From the NCBI GenBank assembly GCA_947095585.1, contig OX352765.1:24892254-24956253 (forward strand): DNA of 64,000 nt. Direction: 5' to 3'. The stretch comes from Nephrocerus scutellatus (taxonomy: Eukaryota > Arthropoda > Insecta > Diptera > Pipunculidae). Made by a program: the position numbers and the translations under genes. This document shows positions 35,200 to 47,079 of this stretch, piece by piece. The notes below the pieces were generated by a model. The model made no database searches and was not told the origin of the DNA. It saw only the letters and a list, made by a program, of their open reading frames with translations. Numbering within the stretch: position 1 is the stretch's first letter; each line of letters starts with the position of its first letter.

Positions 35200-35790
35200 G
35201 GGTTTTGTTGATTCAGGTAGATATATATAGACCGATATCATTTTTTTAACTTAATGTCATCACTTTTACATCTTCCAGTAAACTTTCCGTCAAAATAGAG
35301 CCTAATTTTTTAATTTCTAATAAAAAGGCAGGTAATTCACATTTTGACCTCACTTTTTCCCTACCTTGTGCGATCGTATAACCCAATTGGTATGCCAATT
35401 GACACGCAGCAATGTCCACTTTCAGAGATCAATATACTAGTTGGCCATGTCACTTGCTCACTAACGCACGCACCTAAAATACAAGCCTAAAGTCATGCAA
35501 TGCGTTTTCGTTGATATGAATATGCATGGAGAAATATTTTCGTTGTAAGACAATTGACATTAAATTAATTAAGACAAACTAGAAGCTAGCTATACGTATA
35601 AAATGCTGCTTTTACACTCCTTTGTAAATAAAATATTTAATTAAATGAATAAATAAAATGACATCTATAAAGTATAAATGTATTTCATTCCAAATGTAAT
35701 TGAAATTAAGAGTTTAACAAATACAATTTCTTATGCTATTCCAATGAGAATTTACTTTATATTTATCTAGATACAGTCCTCATCATTAAT
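35200..35790. other. Downstream of carboxypeptidase gene; nothing recognised
   Basis: AT-rich. Minus-strand polyadenylation signals (TTTATT on the plus strand) occur near 35755 and 35650. Confidence 0.4.
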
Positions 35791-35791
35791 C

Positions 35792-37263
35792 CTAAGAAGG
35801 TAAAGGTGGTTCCATGTCCGCCTTAATAGTAGCCGATTTTAGCAAATCCCTGACGTCTGTCGCTGCATCCTTCTTCGTCGGCTCAACCATACTTCGGCCA
35901 AGTTCAAAGGCATACTTGCACATTGCCTTAATGCCAATCCAACTTTCAGTCCCAATTGGCCGAATGAGCTCTTTGGCAGGTTGAAATCCAAATTCCGACG
36001 AAGGCAACTCCATGACCAATGCCAGCGGAACTTGCATTATGCCAAAAGCATAGTCGACAATTGTTCCCGAATAAGTACGTTTGGTGATTTCCGAAATACT
36101 GCCGCTCCGATATATTCGTCCTGTCAGTTCTTTAATTGCATCTTTGCCACAGTCGGCCAGTTTTTGTAGTTGCTGCCATGCCAGTGGCAATTCCCTATGT
36201 TGAAGGCGAAAGAACGATCAGATAGAAAGAAAGAAAACGAAAGAGGAGCAAGCAGATGAATGAATGAATAAAATTAGTATTTTGGTATATACGTAGATAG
36301 GTAAAAGGCCAAGTTGTAATGATGGATTTTAAGGTTGTTTCGAAGAGCCAAACTGAATTGAAAACATACATAACACTCACGTACTGCACTTGTGCAAGCT
36401 TTCCACTCACTTGGTATATCCCCAAGGATACATAATGGTCTGGGCATAGGCGTGCAACGACAAGAAGAACAATAAATTTGCCCGCAATTTCAGCATGACA
36501 TTGCGCACGGCACTCGTCTCCGGCTCCGAGAATGGTGACTCCCCTTTGAAGGTACTGCGATACTCCTTCGACGAGCCGCTCTCCCAATGGAAATCATAGT
36601 TTCGATTACAATCCGTGCCGATGCTCTTCGAATTTGAGTTTGGTCGTCGGTTTTTTCGCCACAATCGGTCCTGGAAGTGTACAAGCGTTTAGCGTAAGTG
36701 CAGTAGATCAAGATGAAGTGGGAAGCTGCACGCACTTTATTGTACGTGTACTCATAACCATCTGGATTCACCAGTGGCACAATGAAGAATCGCAATTTCT
36801 CGAGAATGTCCCTGTGTCGAAGGTGCTTCTCAGTCAGCTGTTGAATGCAGTAGAGTGCCACCGATATGGTTATCCATTCACGGGCGTGTGCACCTGCCTC
36901 AATAAAGACGAGATTTCGTCCTCTGGTAAGAGGTTGCAGTCTGTAACCCTTTTTCTTCTGCTTCTTCTTCTTCTTTTTCGCTTGCTTTTTCGCAGTCCTT
37001 TCGGTTTTAATGTGAATTTGCTTTGTTGTGGGAGTAGAAGCAGTTGAATGAGGGCGTCGATTGATATCAATTGTGTTATGTGCTGCGTTTCGTTCGCTGC
37101 ACCAGTCAATTTCTATACCCTTCACCAGGCGTCCCTCATAAGATTTGCCAATGGTGTAGACTCGAACGAAGGTCGCATATCGATGCTCAAGGTAGCCCAG
37201 GTATTCATTGATCTCCTTATGCCGTAGGTATGTGTGCTGCACATCAGGCTTCACAAAATCCAT
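35792..37263 (-). CDS. M14 metallocarboxypeptidase-like protein with Lys-rich insert (3 exons)
   Basis: complement(36736..37263, 36411..36670, 35792..36194) encodes 396 residues, with GT-AG introns in phases 0 and 2. The zinc motif is kept: HAREW (H126, E129) and SLHAYAQ. Substrate-binding DRLWRKNR and CNRNYDF are present, as is the general-base Glu (ALVMEL, E325). Oddities: residues about 56-115 form a Thr/Lys-rich insert with up to six consecutive Lys. The site equivalent to CPA Tyr248 is not Tyr (sequence KRTYSGTIVDYAF, where the nearest Tyr is two residues off). The specificity position (CPA 255) is Val. No signal peptide or propeptide is visible from this start, so an upstream exon may be missing. 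The family removes C-terminal residues from peptides. This copy could be altered or weakly active. It is head-to-head with nothing recognised upstream. Confidence 0.85.
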
Positions 37264-38125
37264 AACGTTCGAATTCCAATTGTAAAATTATGCTCAGCAA
37301 TCCAATGCAATGCAATGGAATCATTCCTTAAATATACAACTATCGATGGAACACCAACTGTTCTTCTGTTTCACCTGTAATTTTTATGTTTCCTGTTATT
37401 ATTTGAATTTTATAAAAAAAAAAAACGAAATTCGTTGACAACGTCGGAACGATGACTGTCGGTCGACTGATTATGAACTTTCAAAATAAGGAAGTGCTGA
37501 GCAAGCATGATGAGAACTATGTATGTACTGCAAAAGAGAAGTAGGACTATAGAGGAGCAGCAGTGCGATCTGCGAGCATTGGGCCAAAGGAAATAATGTT
37601 GGGTAAGGGTAAGTCGCATCGCAGTCTACTCTTGTTCCCCTTTCGATTCTCTGCTGACAAACATATTAAACAACATAATACACCTTTACACAAGCTTTAC
37701 CGCACGAACTGACAAGGAGGACAAGGAGTCCGCTGATTTGAGATATATTTTTAAGACAAAGGGTTCCACAGTAAAAATTCCCAGGGAAACTCACAAAATT
37801 AAGTATACGAAAAACAGAGGCGGCGTGGGTTAAACAATTGAGAACAAAAGTCGAAACGTGTAGGTGAAGTCCCTACAATGTTAACTTAAAACTAAGGGTA
37901 AGCAATGGAAGATAAGTTCAAACCAAAATTAAGGATGCACTCAGATTTAATTTTAAAGAAGATCGTTTACAAAATTCCAAGAAATCGTTTGAAGATTTGA
38001 AATTCTTTCCTAATGGATAATTTATTGGAACAGTAGAACCCAAAACAAATTAGTTCTTGCAACATTCCGTTTGGTGTTCCGCAAGGGTCAGTACTGAACC
38101 CAGTTCTGTACAATATTCTTATGGC
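37264..38125. other. Upstream of carboxypeptidase; no gene seen
   Basis: I found no signal-peptide exon for the adjacent carboxypeptidase. From about 38060 the sequence TTCCGCAAGGGTCAGTACTG resembles an RT GVPQGSVL block and may start the next retroelement remnant. Confidence 0.4.
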
Positions 38126-39600
38126 TGATTTGGAGTTGCTGTGAAATTCCTTACAATTAAACTAATTAAAAATACTGGCTCGTCTTTAATTCCAACGCTC
38201 ATTCACAATGTCTTTCCAACTGTCAACTCTATAGACAAAGCCAATCTGCTTGCTTCAAATTTCGCAGCTAGCTCCACGCTACCAGATAGCACGTTGTCGC
38301 CGCAGATACTTGCAAGAGTCGAATCTTCTATGGGACAGATTTACTTTCGTACTCGTCAAGTTGCTAGAGTATTCAATGATCTGAACATTCATAAATCTGC
38401 TGGGCCTGATGGTATTCCCGCTATAGTTTTGAAAAGGGTGTTCTTTAATGTTGGCATTGCCACTGCGCAGGCTTTTTCATTTCTCTTATTCTTCTGGAGT
38501 CTTCCCAAGGAATTGGAAAACAGTCTTTATCCAGCCTGTTCCTAAAGAAGGCGAACCGTCATCTCTTTCTTCGTACCGACAAATTGTGCTAACATCCATA
38601 CTTTCTAAGGTCATTGAAACGTTGATCAATGGTAAGCTTATGCAATACCTTGAATCACGTGAATTCCTTAGCGACCGGCAGTACGGTTTTCGAAGGCAAC
38701 GTTCTCCAGGTGACCTGATGGCATATCTAACTGAATAGTTGATCCAGTCTATTCACAAATATGGTCAAAGCAAAGTTGTTGCACTCGATATTTCCAAGGC
38801 ATTTGACAGAGTCTGGCATAAAGCTCGTTTGTCTAAAATGAATGCCCATGGAATTGATAAGGCCCTCCTCCATTGGTAAAGTAAATACCTTTCTGACCGT
38901 TCAATCCAGGTCGTATTGGACGGTTTCAAATCTAATGTTCACTGCATAAACGCCGGTTTCTCTTGAGGCTCTGATTTGTCTCCGACTTTCTTTCTGATTT
39001 TCATTGATGATCTGCTCTCCAATACTTCTAATCTAATCCATTCTTTCGCTGACGACAGCACTCTTAGCTTTTCATATGATTTCACGCTTTCTGCACGCCC
39101 TTTATCTTCGCAAGTGCAACTTAAACAACAACGTAAGATAAGCACGTTAAATTCTGACCTTGACAGCATAACAAGGTGGGGACTACATAATAGAGTTGAA
39201 TTTAACACTTCCAAAACAAAATGGTGTCTTCTGTCGTCCAAGCGTAATTTAAACCCCCAACCTTTATCCATGAATGGATCATGCCTTGAAGAAGCTAAAA
39301 AACTCGCAATTCTCGGTATGTACGTCAACAACAAGCTTCGTTGGAACGATCACATATTTGCATCGCCAAGAATTCTGCGAAATGTTTAGGACTCCTTAAA
39401 CGATCAAAGATGTACTAGACTCCTTCAGATCTGGCTACTATTTACAAGGCATATATTCGCCCTAAACTTAAATACAACTGTATTGTCTGGACAGGTGCCC
39501 AAAAAACAACATTGCATCTGCTAGACAGAATTCAGAACTGCGCGATAATACTTATCGCGAAAACAATTATGGAATCGCTCGAACATCGCCCTTCCTCATA
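38060..39600 (+). mobile_element. Non-LTR family J remnant, longest copy
   Basis: Plus-strand blocks in order: SSLIPTLIHNVFPTVNS, VFNDLNIHKSAGPDGIPAIV, PKELENSLY/KEGEPSSLSSYR, SILSKVIETLINGKL, FLSDRQYGFRRQRSPGDLM, VVALDISKAFDRVW (about 38780), SFADDSTLSFSYDF and NNKLRWNDHIFA. Several stops and frameshifts (for example before 38550 and at 38738) make it non-functional. A separate GVPQGSVL-like piece precedes it at about 38070. Confidence 0.85.
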
Positions 39601-39959
39601 TGAGGGGCCAAGTCCATAAGACTTTCCTCACGAACGTGGGTAATAGGTCATATAATGTTTTTTTACTATTCACCCAAGTCTCATATTTATATGTAAGTAC
39701 TGATATAACCATTGTCCTTGGACATTATTGTTAAAATAGATTTGAAGAGTCTTGACAGACTAAGGTAGGCTTCGTTGGCTTTAAGAAATCATGTATTTCT
39801 ATGGTTCCATGTTGTTTTGGATTGCACTGCTTTAAATTGACGCTCCACTATCATAATTGAGGGCCAATGTTGGATCTTCTGCTCGAAGACGTATTAATTA
39901 TATTATTTGATCCAACAGAGTATTGCGCACAGAGTCTAAAATAGAGCGCTCATTCCTGT

Positions 39960-40150
39960 TATGCGTATTATATTTTTGCACACAAATGAAAGGGATATTC
40001 AATTTAAAGACATACTTGAGCGACGAATGGAGAAGATTTCCATTGCGGTTATTAACTCTCGGACGTTTGTCAGACATTCGTAAGATGTGGGTCCGTGAAA
40101 AAACTTTATTTTTTGTTGGTATTCTTCTGGAATTCGAACTTCGGTGCTCA
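39960..40150 (-). mobile_element. SINE, partial and inverted
   Basis: Matches the SINE body in reverse: TTGCACACAAATG, TATTAACTCTCGGACGTTTG, GTGAAAAAACTT, TTGTTGGTATTC and GGAATTCGAAC (B-box complement). The head is missing. Confidence 0.65.
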
Positions 40151-40189
40151 CTTGACATAGCCTCAAAGAAAAAAAAAGTCCAGTGCAGG

Positions 40190-40740
40190 TCAATTTCTGG
40201 ACATAACATGATCACCGAACATGGACTTCAATAATTCGATTATTTCCCACCTTTGTGGTATGACGTTTTTAAACCTCATATGATACAAGTAAATCCCTTC
40301 GAATTTAATTAAAAAATAGTCAATCAACGTGATCTGGTAGCGATCTCCATTGATTGTAACTGCGTTGCCAACATCATTGCAGAAAAAGTGCGGGCGAATT
40401 ACCCCTCCAGCATGAGACCCGTAATAAACATTAAATTTGTGTATGTGTAATGGCTTCGAGTTGCTGGTTTGGCCAAATGCGACAATTTTGCTTATTAACG
40501 AAGCCGTTGAGCTAAAAATGGGATTCATCGCAAAAAATGATTAGCGCGCGTAAGGTTATCGCAACCGAAAGCGAGTTCTGATAAAAAATTTGGATAGTTT
40601 GCAAACGTTTTTGAAGTGAGTTATTTACCAGTATTTAATGACAAGTACAGACGAACTGATATGTCAAACAAACCTCAGCATACTTTACGCATAGCCGAGA
40701 AACCCCATTGTAAAAAAGAGGCGCCCCAATTGAAAAACTC
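40190..40740 (-). mobile_element. Tc1/mariner transposase remnant
   Basis: The minus strand reads FSSTASLISKIVAFGQTSNS and FNVYYGSHAGGVIRPHFF, then GNAVTINGDRYQ. These correspond to FVNKQNC... / IIGPYF / NVTVNGERY of the 3600 copy. The ends are unclear. Confidence 0.7.
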
Positions 40741-40749
40741 TTTATATTC

Positions 40750-42175
40750 TTATTATGCTAGATAATTTTGTTAATTTTTTTACACTGATTGCTGCAGATG
40801 GTGTTGATTCGCAAAAAAAAAAATTTGTGGTCCACATATTGGTAATCAGTAAAGTCTCCCTACGCCACTGTTTGATAACTGCAAGTAAATGTATGTCATT
40901 CACTTCCTGGTTGTCAACAAATAGTCACCAGTTGATTTACAATCTTCGTGCTCTATTCGTTTATGTAACCTAACTGTTCAAATTGCGGTAACACGCAAGT
41001 TTTTTGTTTGTTTGAATATTAAAATGGAATATGGAAATAAATACACGGATATACATTCATTACAGAAATGTCCTTACAAAGAAGAAAACCACAAATGTTC
41101 CAAAAGAGTACCAAATTTGCAAATTATCCATTCCAATCCAATGTTGAAAAAGTGAAAGAAACATTTTATATTCTTGTAGGTAGACACATCGTCCTATCGC
41201 TGCCTCACTACGCTAGGTGAAGGGATATATGTTTCAGGCCAAGAGGAACTGCTGTCTGATAGTTGGAGCAGATTATCTGCTTTTCACAATTGGCAGTGTT
41301 GTTACTTGTACATATTTAGGAAGTTTAACCAACAAAACGTGTAGGTGAGTGGACTACGATACGATGTTATATGACCTACAGTAACAAGGATAAACTTCCT
41401 GAAAACAAAACGCCACCGCGAACGCGAAGGATGTTGTACAATCATGCCGTTGTGTTTAGCAATAAACAATCTAATTGAAGACTCGTTGATGGCACCGCAA
41501 TTCAAGTCGTCGCAAGGGATGCAATTATGAATTTTGGATTTGCTATGATATTCATCAACTATTAGTTCAGTGGGGTTAGGAAGGAAGCAAGCGTACAGCT
41601 ACGTGAGGGATAGATGAATGTCATAGTGCCGAACAACCAAGAGCTCCAATTTTGAATATTTCTAATATGTGGCTCTATATAACTACGCCCGTCCTGATGT
41701 GGATTATAAAAATACTACCCCGTTCCACTGGTACTGTAGAGATGGGTAGATAATTCACATTGATAGTTCATTACTGATAAGAAAATTCATTGGAAAAAGT
41801 TTTGCTCTGTATTTTTTTTTATAGAACCAAAGGATATTGCGGTAAAGGTTTGCTTTTCGACGAAACTTTTTGTTAAAACAATAAGTCATGGCATGGAATT
41901 AAGTTTGCGATTACAACCGCTTATGCATGTTGTTTTAATCGAAAATGGCAGGAAAAAAAATGTAAAAACGACTAGAAAATTCATGGCATGGAAAAACGCT
42001 TGGTAATATTCTGTTAAACGAGTAAAAACTTTTTCAATCGGATACCAGCATAACTAGCAAAATTTGTTATTCTCTTTTCGTTTACCAGAAGATAATCGAT
42101 GGAAATTGGTTAACATAACGGAAGATTGTAAGCCAATACCGAACAAGAAGTTACTTGTGTGTGTTTAGTTTTTAT
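40750..42175. other. Intergenic, nothing recognised
   Basis: Only short chance frames and AT-rich sequence. Confidence 0.4.
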
Positions 42176-42179
42176 TAAA

Positions 42180-42410
42180 TTCTCTTTATTAACATTGCCT
42201 GCCCGTGTGCTTGTTTGTGGCTTGTTTGACTGTGGCCAAATCTTGTCATCAATTTTAAATCCACTTCCAAAAGACCGATTTTATTCAAACTTTGCACACA
42301 TGTGTACCTCCGATGACAAAACTTTCTGTAAAAATTTGGAATTTGGCCAAGGGACTCTTTTTAAAAATAACCCGATTTTATTAAAACTTTGATTCAAATT
42401 CGCCTACGAA
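42180..42410 (+). repeat. Dispersed repeat family X, copy 2
   Basis: TGGCCAAATCTTGTCATCAA, CCACTTCC, CGATTTTATTCAAACTTTGC and ACACATGTGTACCTCCGATG match the copy at 8300. Confidence 0.65.
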
Positions 42411-42719
42411 CAGAAATTAAGGCAAAAAATATTACAATGTTCCAAAGGTTGATTATTTCTCGGTCGCAGTTCGGTTTAGTTATTTAAATCACAAAAACGA
42501 GTAAACCGAAATGGAAAATCTTTATCAAAAGCCTGAATTTGTAGTTCCTCCAGAGGACTTGAATTTTTTGAAAAGTGATTTTTTGTTTTTTTCGGCTTCG
42601 ACTTCATTTGAAACCAAGTTTTCTGCTCATTCTTGGTGCAATGCTGGCGGCAATAAATACATACATTGATTTTGTAAAACTTTCAACATTTCTGAGTGTT
42701 TTCAATTTTTGGAAGATTG

Positions 42720-43150
42720 ATTGGCTTGGCTTATCCAACCTATCAGCTCGATAGTTGTGTGTGACTTTTCGTTTGTTAGCCTTGATTCTACAGACGAATC
42801 CAGTACGATTTGGTGTCAAGTTGTTGGTCTTCAAGAAAGACGTCAGCTATTAGTAGTTCCTGAAGGACCGAAATTTTTCAATAGAGGTTCCAAGAATTTC
42901 AAAGGCCCACTTACGTCATTATTTGTAACATTTTCCTGGTCAAAGATTTTTTTAGTTTTCCCTGACTATGATCCATTGATTATAGCATTGGACTTGCGTC
43001 GTTTTAGTTTTATGATCGTTTTCCGTATAACTTTTTTAAATGAATCAGGCAGAATTCTAAGAAAATAAATTGAAACATGAGGAATGTGATATATCGTTAA
43101 TTACATTCATTCGATTTTTAAATTTTAATAAAGAGCTTAGCCTACCATAC
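42720..43150 (+). repeat. Dispersed coding-like repeat, copy 2
   Basis: Pairs with 20388-20702 (inverted). Shared: WCQVVGLQERRQL versus HCCVVGHQKGSQL, GAGGTTCCAAGAATTT, and the 3' end GAGGAATGTGATATATCG with AATAAAGAGCTTAGCC. Confidence 0.55.
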
Positions 43151-43312
43151 TGCCATGACGCAAGCCATTCGGGGAGTTCTTCCTTGGCCTTGTTATAAAC
43201 CTTTTTTAATATCTGTTAACCATCACTTAAGGTTTACATTTTTATCATGGTGAAGTTCACGAACGAGCAACCTTTGAAAATTATTAAAAATTACTACTGA
43301 AATTCTGAGTCG

Positions 43313-44780
43313 GTGGTCGCAACTTTACTCTACGCTTACTCCAATTTTCGGTGGTGCAAGCCAGTGTTTAGGCAGTACATTGGTTCCCATAGATTACACG
43401 AGAACACTAATGACGATGGACAACGAGTCATAGAGATGGCAGCAAGCAATAATATGGTCGTTGCGAGTGCAAAGTTTGCGCGTAAAATATCCACAAATCC
43501 ACCTGGGTATCTCCTGATGGAGCCACTCGCAATCAGATAGACCACGTGTTTATACCCGAACTTGATGACGGTACGAACGTACCGAGGTGCCAGCGTCGAC
43601 TCAGACCACTATCTAGTTGGTATGGTGGTTCGAGCGCGGATTGCATCATCACGAAAGACTTCTTCTTCTTCTTTATGTCCTGTATCCCCTTATGGGTCCT
43701 AGGGCCTCTACTACGCCTACGCGCCATCGCGTGCGGTTCCTGGCAATGAGCTTCAGCTCTCTCCAACTCTTCCCCAATTGCCGTGCCTCCTCCTCAACTG
43801 TTCTGCGCCATGTATTTCTCGGACGACCCGTTCTTCTACCATCCTGAGATAACGGGTTCCATTGCATTGCGTAGTTTGCTATGGAACTGTCGCCTTTTCG
43901 GAGTGTATGACCAATCCACTGCCACTTCCGTCGTTGGATGGTTGTGCCTATTGGTTCCTGACCCGTTCTCTGGTAAAGATGTTCGTTAGAGATACGGTTA
44001 GGCCAGAAAACCCTTAAGATGTTCCGTAGGCACCTATTTACGAATGTTTGTAATCTTTTTGTGATAGTAGCGGTCACCTTCCAAATGCTGCACCCATACA
44101 ACAGCACAGCTTCAACATTTGAGCGGAACAGTCGCAGCTTGGTGTTTAAGCTGATCGCATTGCTTCGCCATATCATGGACATCATTCCAAACACCGATTT
44201 TGCTTTGCCGATTCGGTTGGCAATGTCCTGTTCGGTTCCACCTTCGGTCGAGACAATACTCCCAAGATATTGGAAACTCTCTACTCTCTCTACCGGCTGT
44301 CCAGCAATGTTAACATGAGTAACTGAGTTAGTGCCGAGGTTGATGATTTTGGTTTTGGCAGTATTAATCTTCAAACCCGCAACATTTGCCTTCCTCTCCA
44401 CATTTGTTGTCATTTGGTGCAGCTCCATAATTCTATGTGAGAGTAAACAAACGTCGTCAGCGTAATCCAGATGTTTGAGTTGAGATGTAAGAGTCCAACG
44501 AATTCCTCCGTTTCCAGTAGATAAAGCTGCGCGAAGTACATCGCTAATCACCAACAAAAAAAGTATCGGCGATAGAATGCAACCTTGTCGTACCCCACTT
44601 AGGATCTCGAATTCCTCTGACAGCTTTCCTCTATGCAGCACATGACATTTAGAGACATCATAGGTTGCTTTAATAATATAATAAAGAAAGACTGCATCCG
44701 CTAATCATATACGAATCAATACGGTTGCCCTTCGCAACGATTCATAAAAAAAGTTCCTAGAACAAAAACTGTCCGCGTAC
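43313..44780 (+). mobile_element. Non-LTR family E endonuclease remnant, interrupted by a nested insertion
   Basis: The segment CKPVFRQYIGSHRLHENTND...VIEMAASNNMVVASAKFA reads to 43660. It resumes at 44694 with GCATCCGCTAATC, continuing the family E order seen uninterrupted at 13255-13290. The interruption is the reverse-orientation family K element at 43661-44685. Confidence 0.8.
43661..44685 (-). mobile_element. 5'-truncated non-LTR family K element with a 322-codon open RT C-terminal frame
   Basis: One uninterrupted minus-strand frame (43673-44641) encodes RT blocks: GVRQGCILSPILFLLVISD, LDYADDVCLLSH, FQYLGSIVSTEGG, VLLYGCSIW, WQWIGHTLRK, RPRNTWRRTVEEEARQLGK. The 3' tail is (AAG)n. GAAAGACT flanks both sides (43653-43660 and 44686-44693), so this is a target-site duplication from target-primed insertion. 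It is one of the youngest-looking elements here because the frame is unbroken. It lacks the EN and the RT N-terminus, so it cannot move by itself. Confidence 0.9.
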
Positions 44781-46225
44781 TTGTCCGGTGCGCATAAAAG
44801 AAATAATTGCTTCGGTTGCCCAAAATGTACTCGGAAGCCCTAGAACAATATCTGGTACTTATAAGGTCAAACTTAATGAAAAGCTGATCATCTAATTCCG
44901 TATTGTTAATTTGAGTTGAGTTAGAGAGTTGGAAAATTATGTCATTCTAAGTCGTACTACAGTTTTCGGACAAAACTCGTTTTCATCTTTGAGGCTTGTG
45001 TCAAAACTTTATAGGATTTCTGATTCCAAAAATCCACACAAAGTTGTAAAGAATTGTTTAATCTGTTTTGGTTCAATTAGTTGAAAGTCATATAATTGAA
45101 ATATTTTTTGAATAAATACATTCAAGAACTTTTTTGTTATTAAATACATATATAAAATATAAATACGTACATGTTATTTATTACAGTTTTAAGTGGAAGG
45201 AACTGGCATTGTAATAGGAAGTTAAACAATTTATTACACGGTACACCATCATATAGGTCTGTTTTGAAATGATAGGTTCAATGGGATTGAAAAGGTTAAG
45301 CGGTATCTTCAGATCAATCAAGTTTTTCCACATCAAGTACCATTAAGAGTAGTTTAGTCAGCATCTGACATAGCTTAACAAGCATGTAGTCGTAAATACT
45401 TGAAGTGCTGATGTACATATTTTTCAAAGTAGAAATAAATACAGTAATTATTTTTATATTTATTATTTTGTTATTATCACTGCATCAGCTATATGCTTGA
45501 TATAAGAAGTATTTTTCGGAAGAAGCACTTATCTGAAATTAATCATAATCACGCAATGTATCGGTATGCCATAATAAAGACTTCACAAAAATGTTTTGTT
45601 AGTGTAGTTGTAGCGTTCATAAATTTGTTTGTGTAAAGAAGCTTGAGAAAGCGCGTATGTAGTAAATTTTTCTTCAGGCTTAAAAGGACTTATTTACTTT
45701 AGAAGTCTTCAATATTTGTGCATGCAGCGGCATAAAGCAGGACTTGGATAATTAGAGTCTTATGAAGTCTTAGTGGCACGAGAGCTGAAACTTCCCTCTT
45801 CATAATCATCATGTTGGGTTCTACAACCGAGGTTCGGTGCTGCCCCACACCGAACTAAAGGAATAGTGAATGGTACGGTACGGAACGGTGCGGAACGGTT
45901 ATTCTCCCTTTAATTTTATTCTTAAAAAATCTTAATAATATTTAGAGGGTGACATCCTTGCAGAACTTAATAAAAATTGAGACCAGGGTACGAATTTTGG
46001 TCGCAAATGTGAAAAACTCACCTGAACGTGAGATGTCAGTTCGTATACGTACCACACCTCGTACCACAATTTTAATGTGGTGTGATTTTTTTTCTTTCTT
46101 TTGGGTAGTGTAACAGATGTTGACAGATTTTAGTACAAGATTCTAGTACAAATTCTGAATCGGTGCGCTTTGTCTCATGTAGACGACTACTCGCGTACTC
46201 AAAACTAGTTGAGATGTGAGAAAGT
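44780..46225. other. Intergenic, nothing recognised
   Basis: AT-rich. A short GGTACGGTACGGAACGGTGC repeat lies at about 45873-45900. Confidence 0.4.
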
Positions 46226-46235
46226 GCTACCAAAG

Positions 46236-46738
46236 TGTTACTCGTTGTTTCCACCTCAAACACCAATAATGCTACAATAAAATAATTTCCTGGTTTGCAT
46301 GTACACGTATACGGGCTTCAAATAATGCTAAAATAAATGTGAGCCGAATTGAAGGGAAACTGTTGTAGGATTAGTTTAAGCTATTTGCAAGATCAGCACA
46401 AATCAAAATAGTGAAATTGAAGATACCGAGACAGAGGCAGAAAAAAAATTAGGAACATGTATTAGTGGGCGTTATAATTGTTAGCTTTGATCAACGAAAT
46501 TATGAACGAAACCACAACTAATGCACTACCAAACTCAATATTTAGAACACTTATTACCTTAATAATCAGATGCAACAGAAACAGATGTTTTCTAATATAG
46601 GATAACATGTGTTCTAAATTTATTCTTTAATTATTGCCATGAATGTATTTCAGCGATAACTCCATAATTTTACTCACCCAAGCTAATTATATTATTGTAG
46701 CATTATTTTTATTGGAGGTGGAAACAACGAGTAACACT
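46236..46738. mobile_element. Probable MITE with about 48-bp inverted ends
   Basis: The segment at 46236-46284 (GTTACTCGTTGTTTCCACCT ... AGCATTATTGG complement) is nearly the reverse complement of 46690-46738 (AGGTGGAAACAACGAGTAAC). The interior, about 400 bp, is non-coding. Confidence 0.6.
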
Positions 46739-46854
46739 CCTGTTAACATTAAAGCAAAATCAAATTATGCGCATGCGTTAAAAATCATACTACTACTACA
46801 CTACACTACACTACACACAACATCTACTAATACATGGTAAATAAATTATAAATT

Positions 46855-47070
46855 TGGAAGTGATCGGGCCCAAGGGCTAAGGGGCTCCGACTTCCGACTT
46901 TCTTCAAATTTTGTACACATGTGTACGTTCGGTGGAAACACTTTTTTTAAAAATGTGGAAGTGATTGGGCTTAATATAAATTTTTTCAAAATTAATCTGA
47001 TTTTATCTAAACTTTGTACACACGAGATACACATGTATCTCCGATTAGAGAATCTAGATGAAAATTTTAA
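46855..47070 (+). repeat. Dispersed repeat family X, copy 3
   Basis: GATCGGGCCCAAGGGC, TTTGTACACATGTGTACG, and ATGTATCTCCGATTAGAGAA match copies at 8300-8600 (GATCGGGCCCCAGGGCC; CTCTGATTAGAGAATTAA). Confidence 0.65.
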
Positions 47071-47079
47071 GTTTTAATG

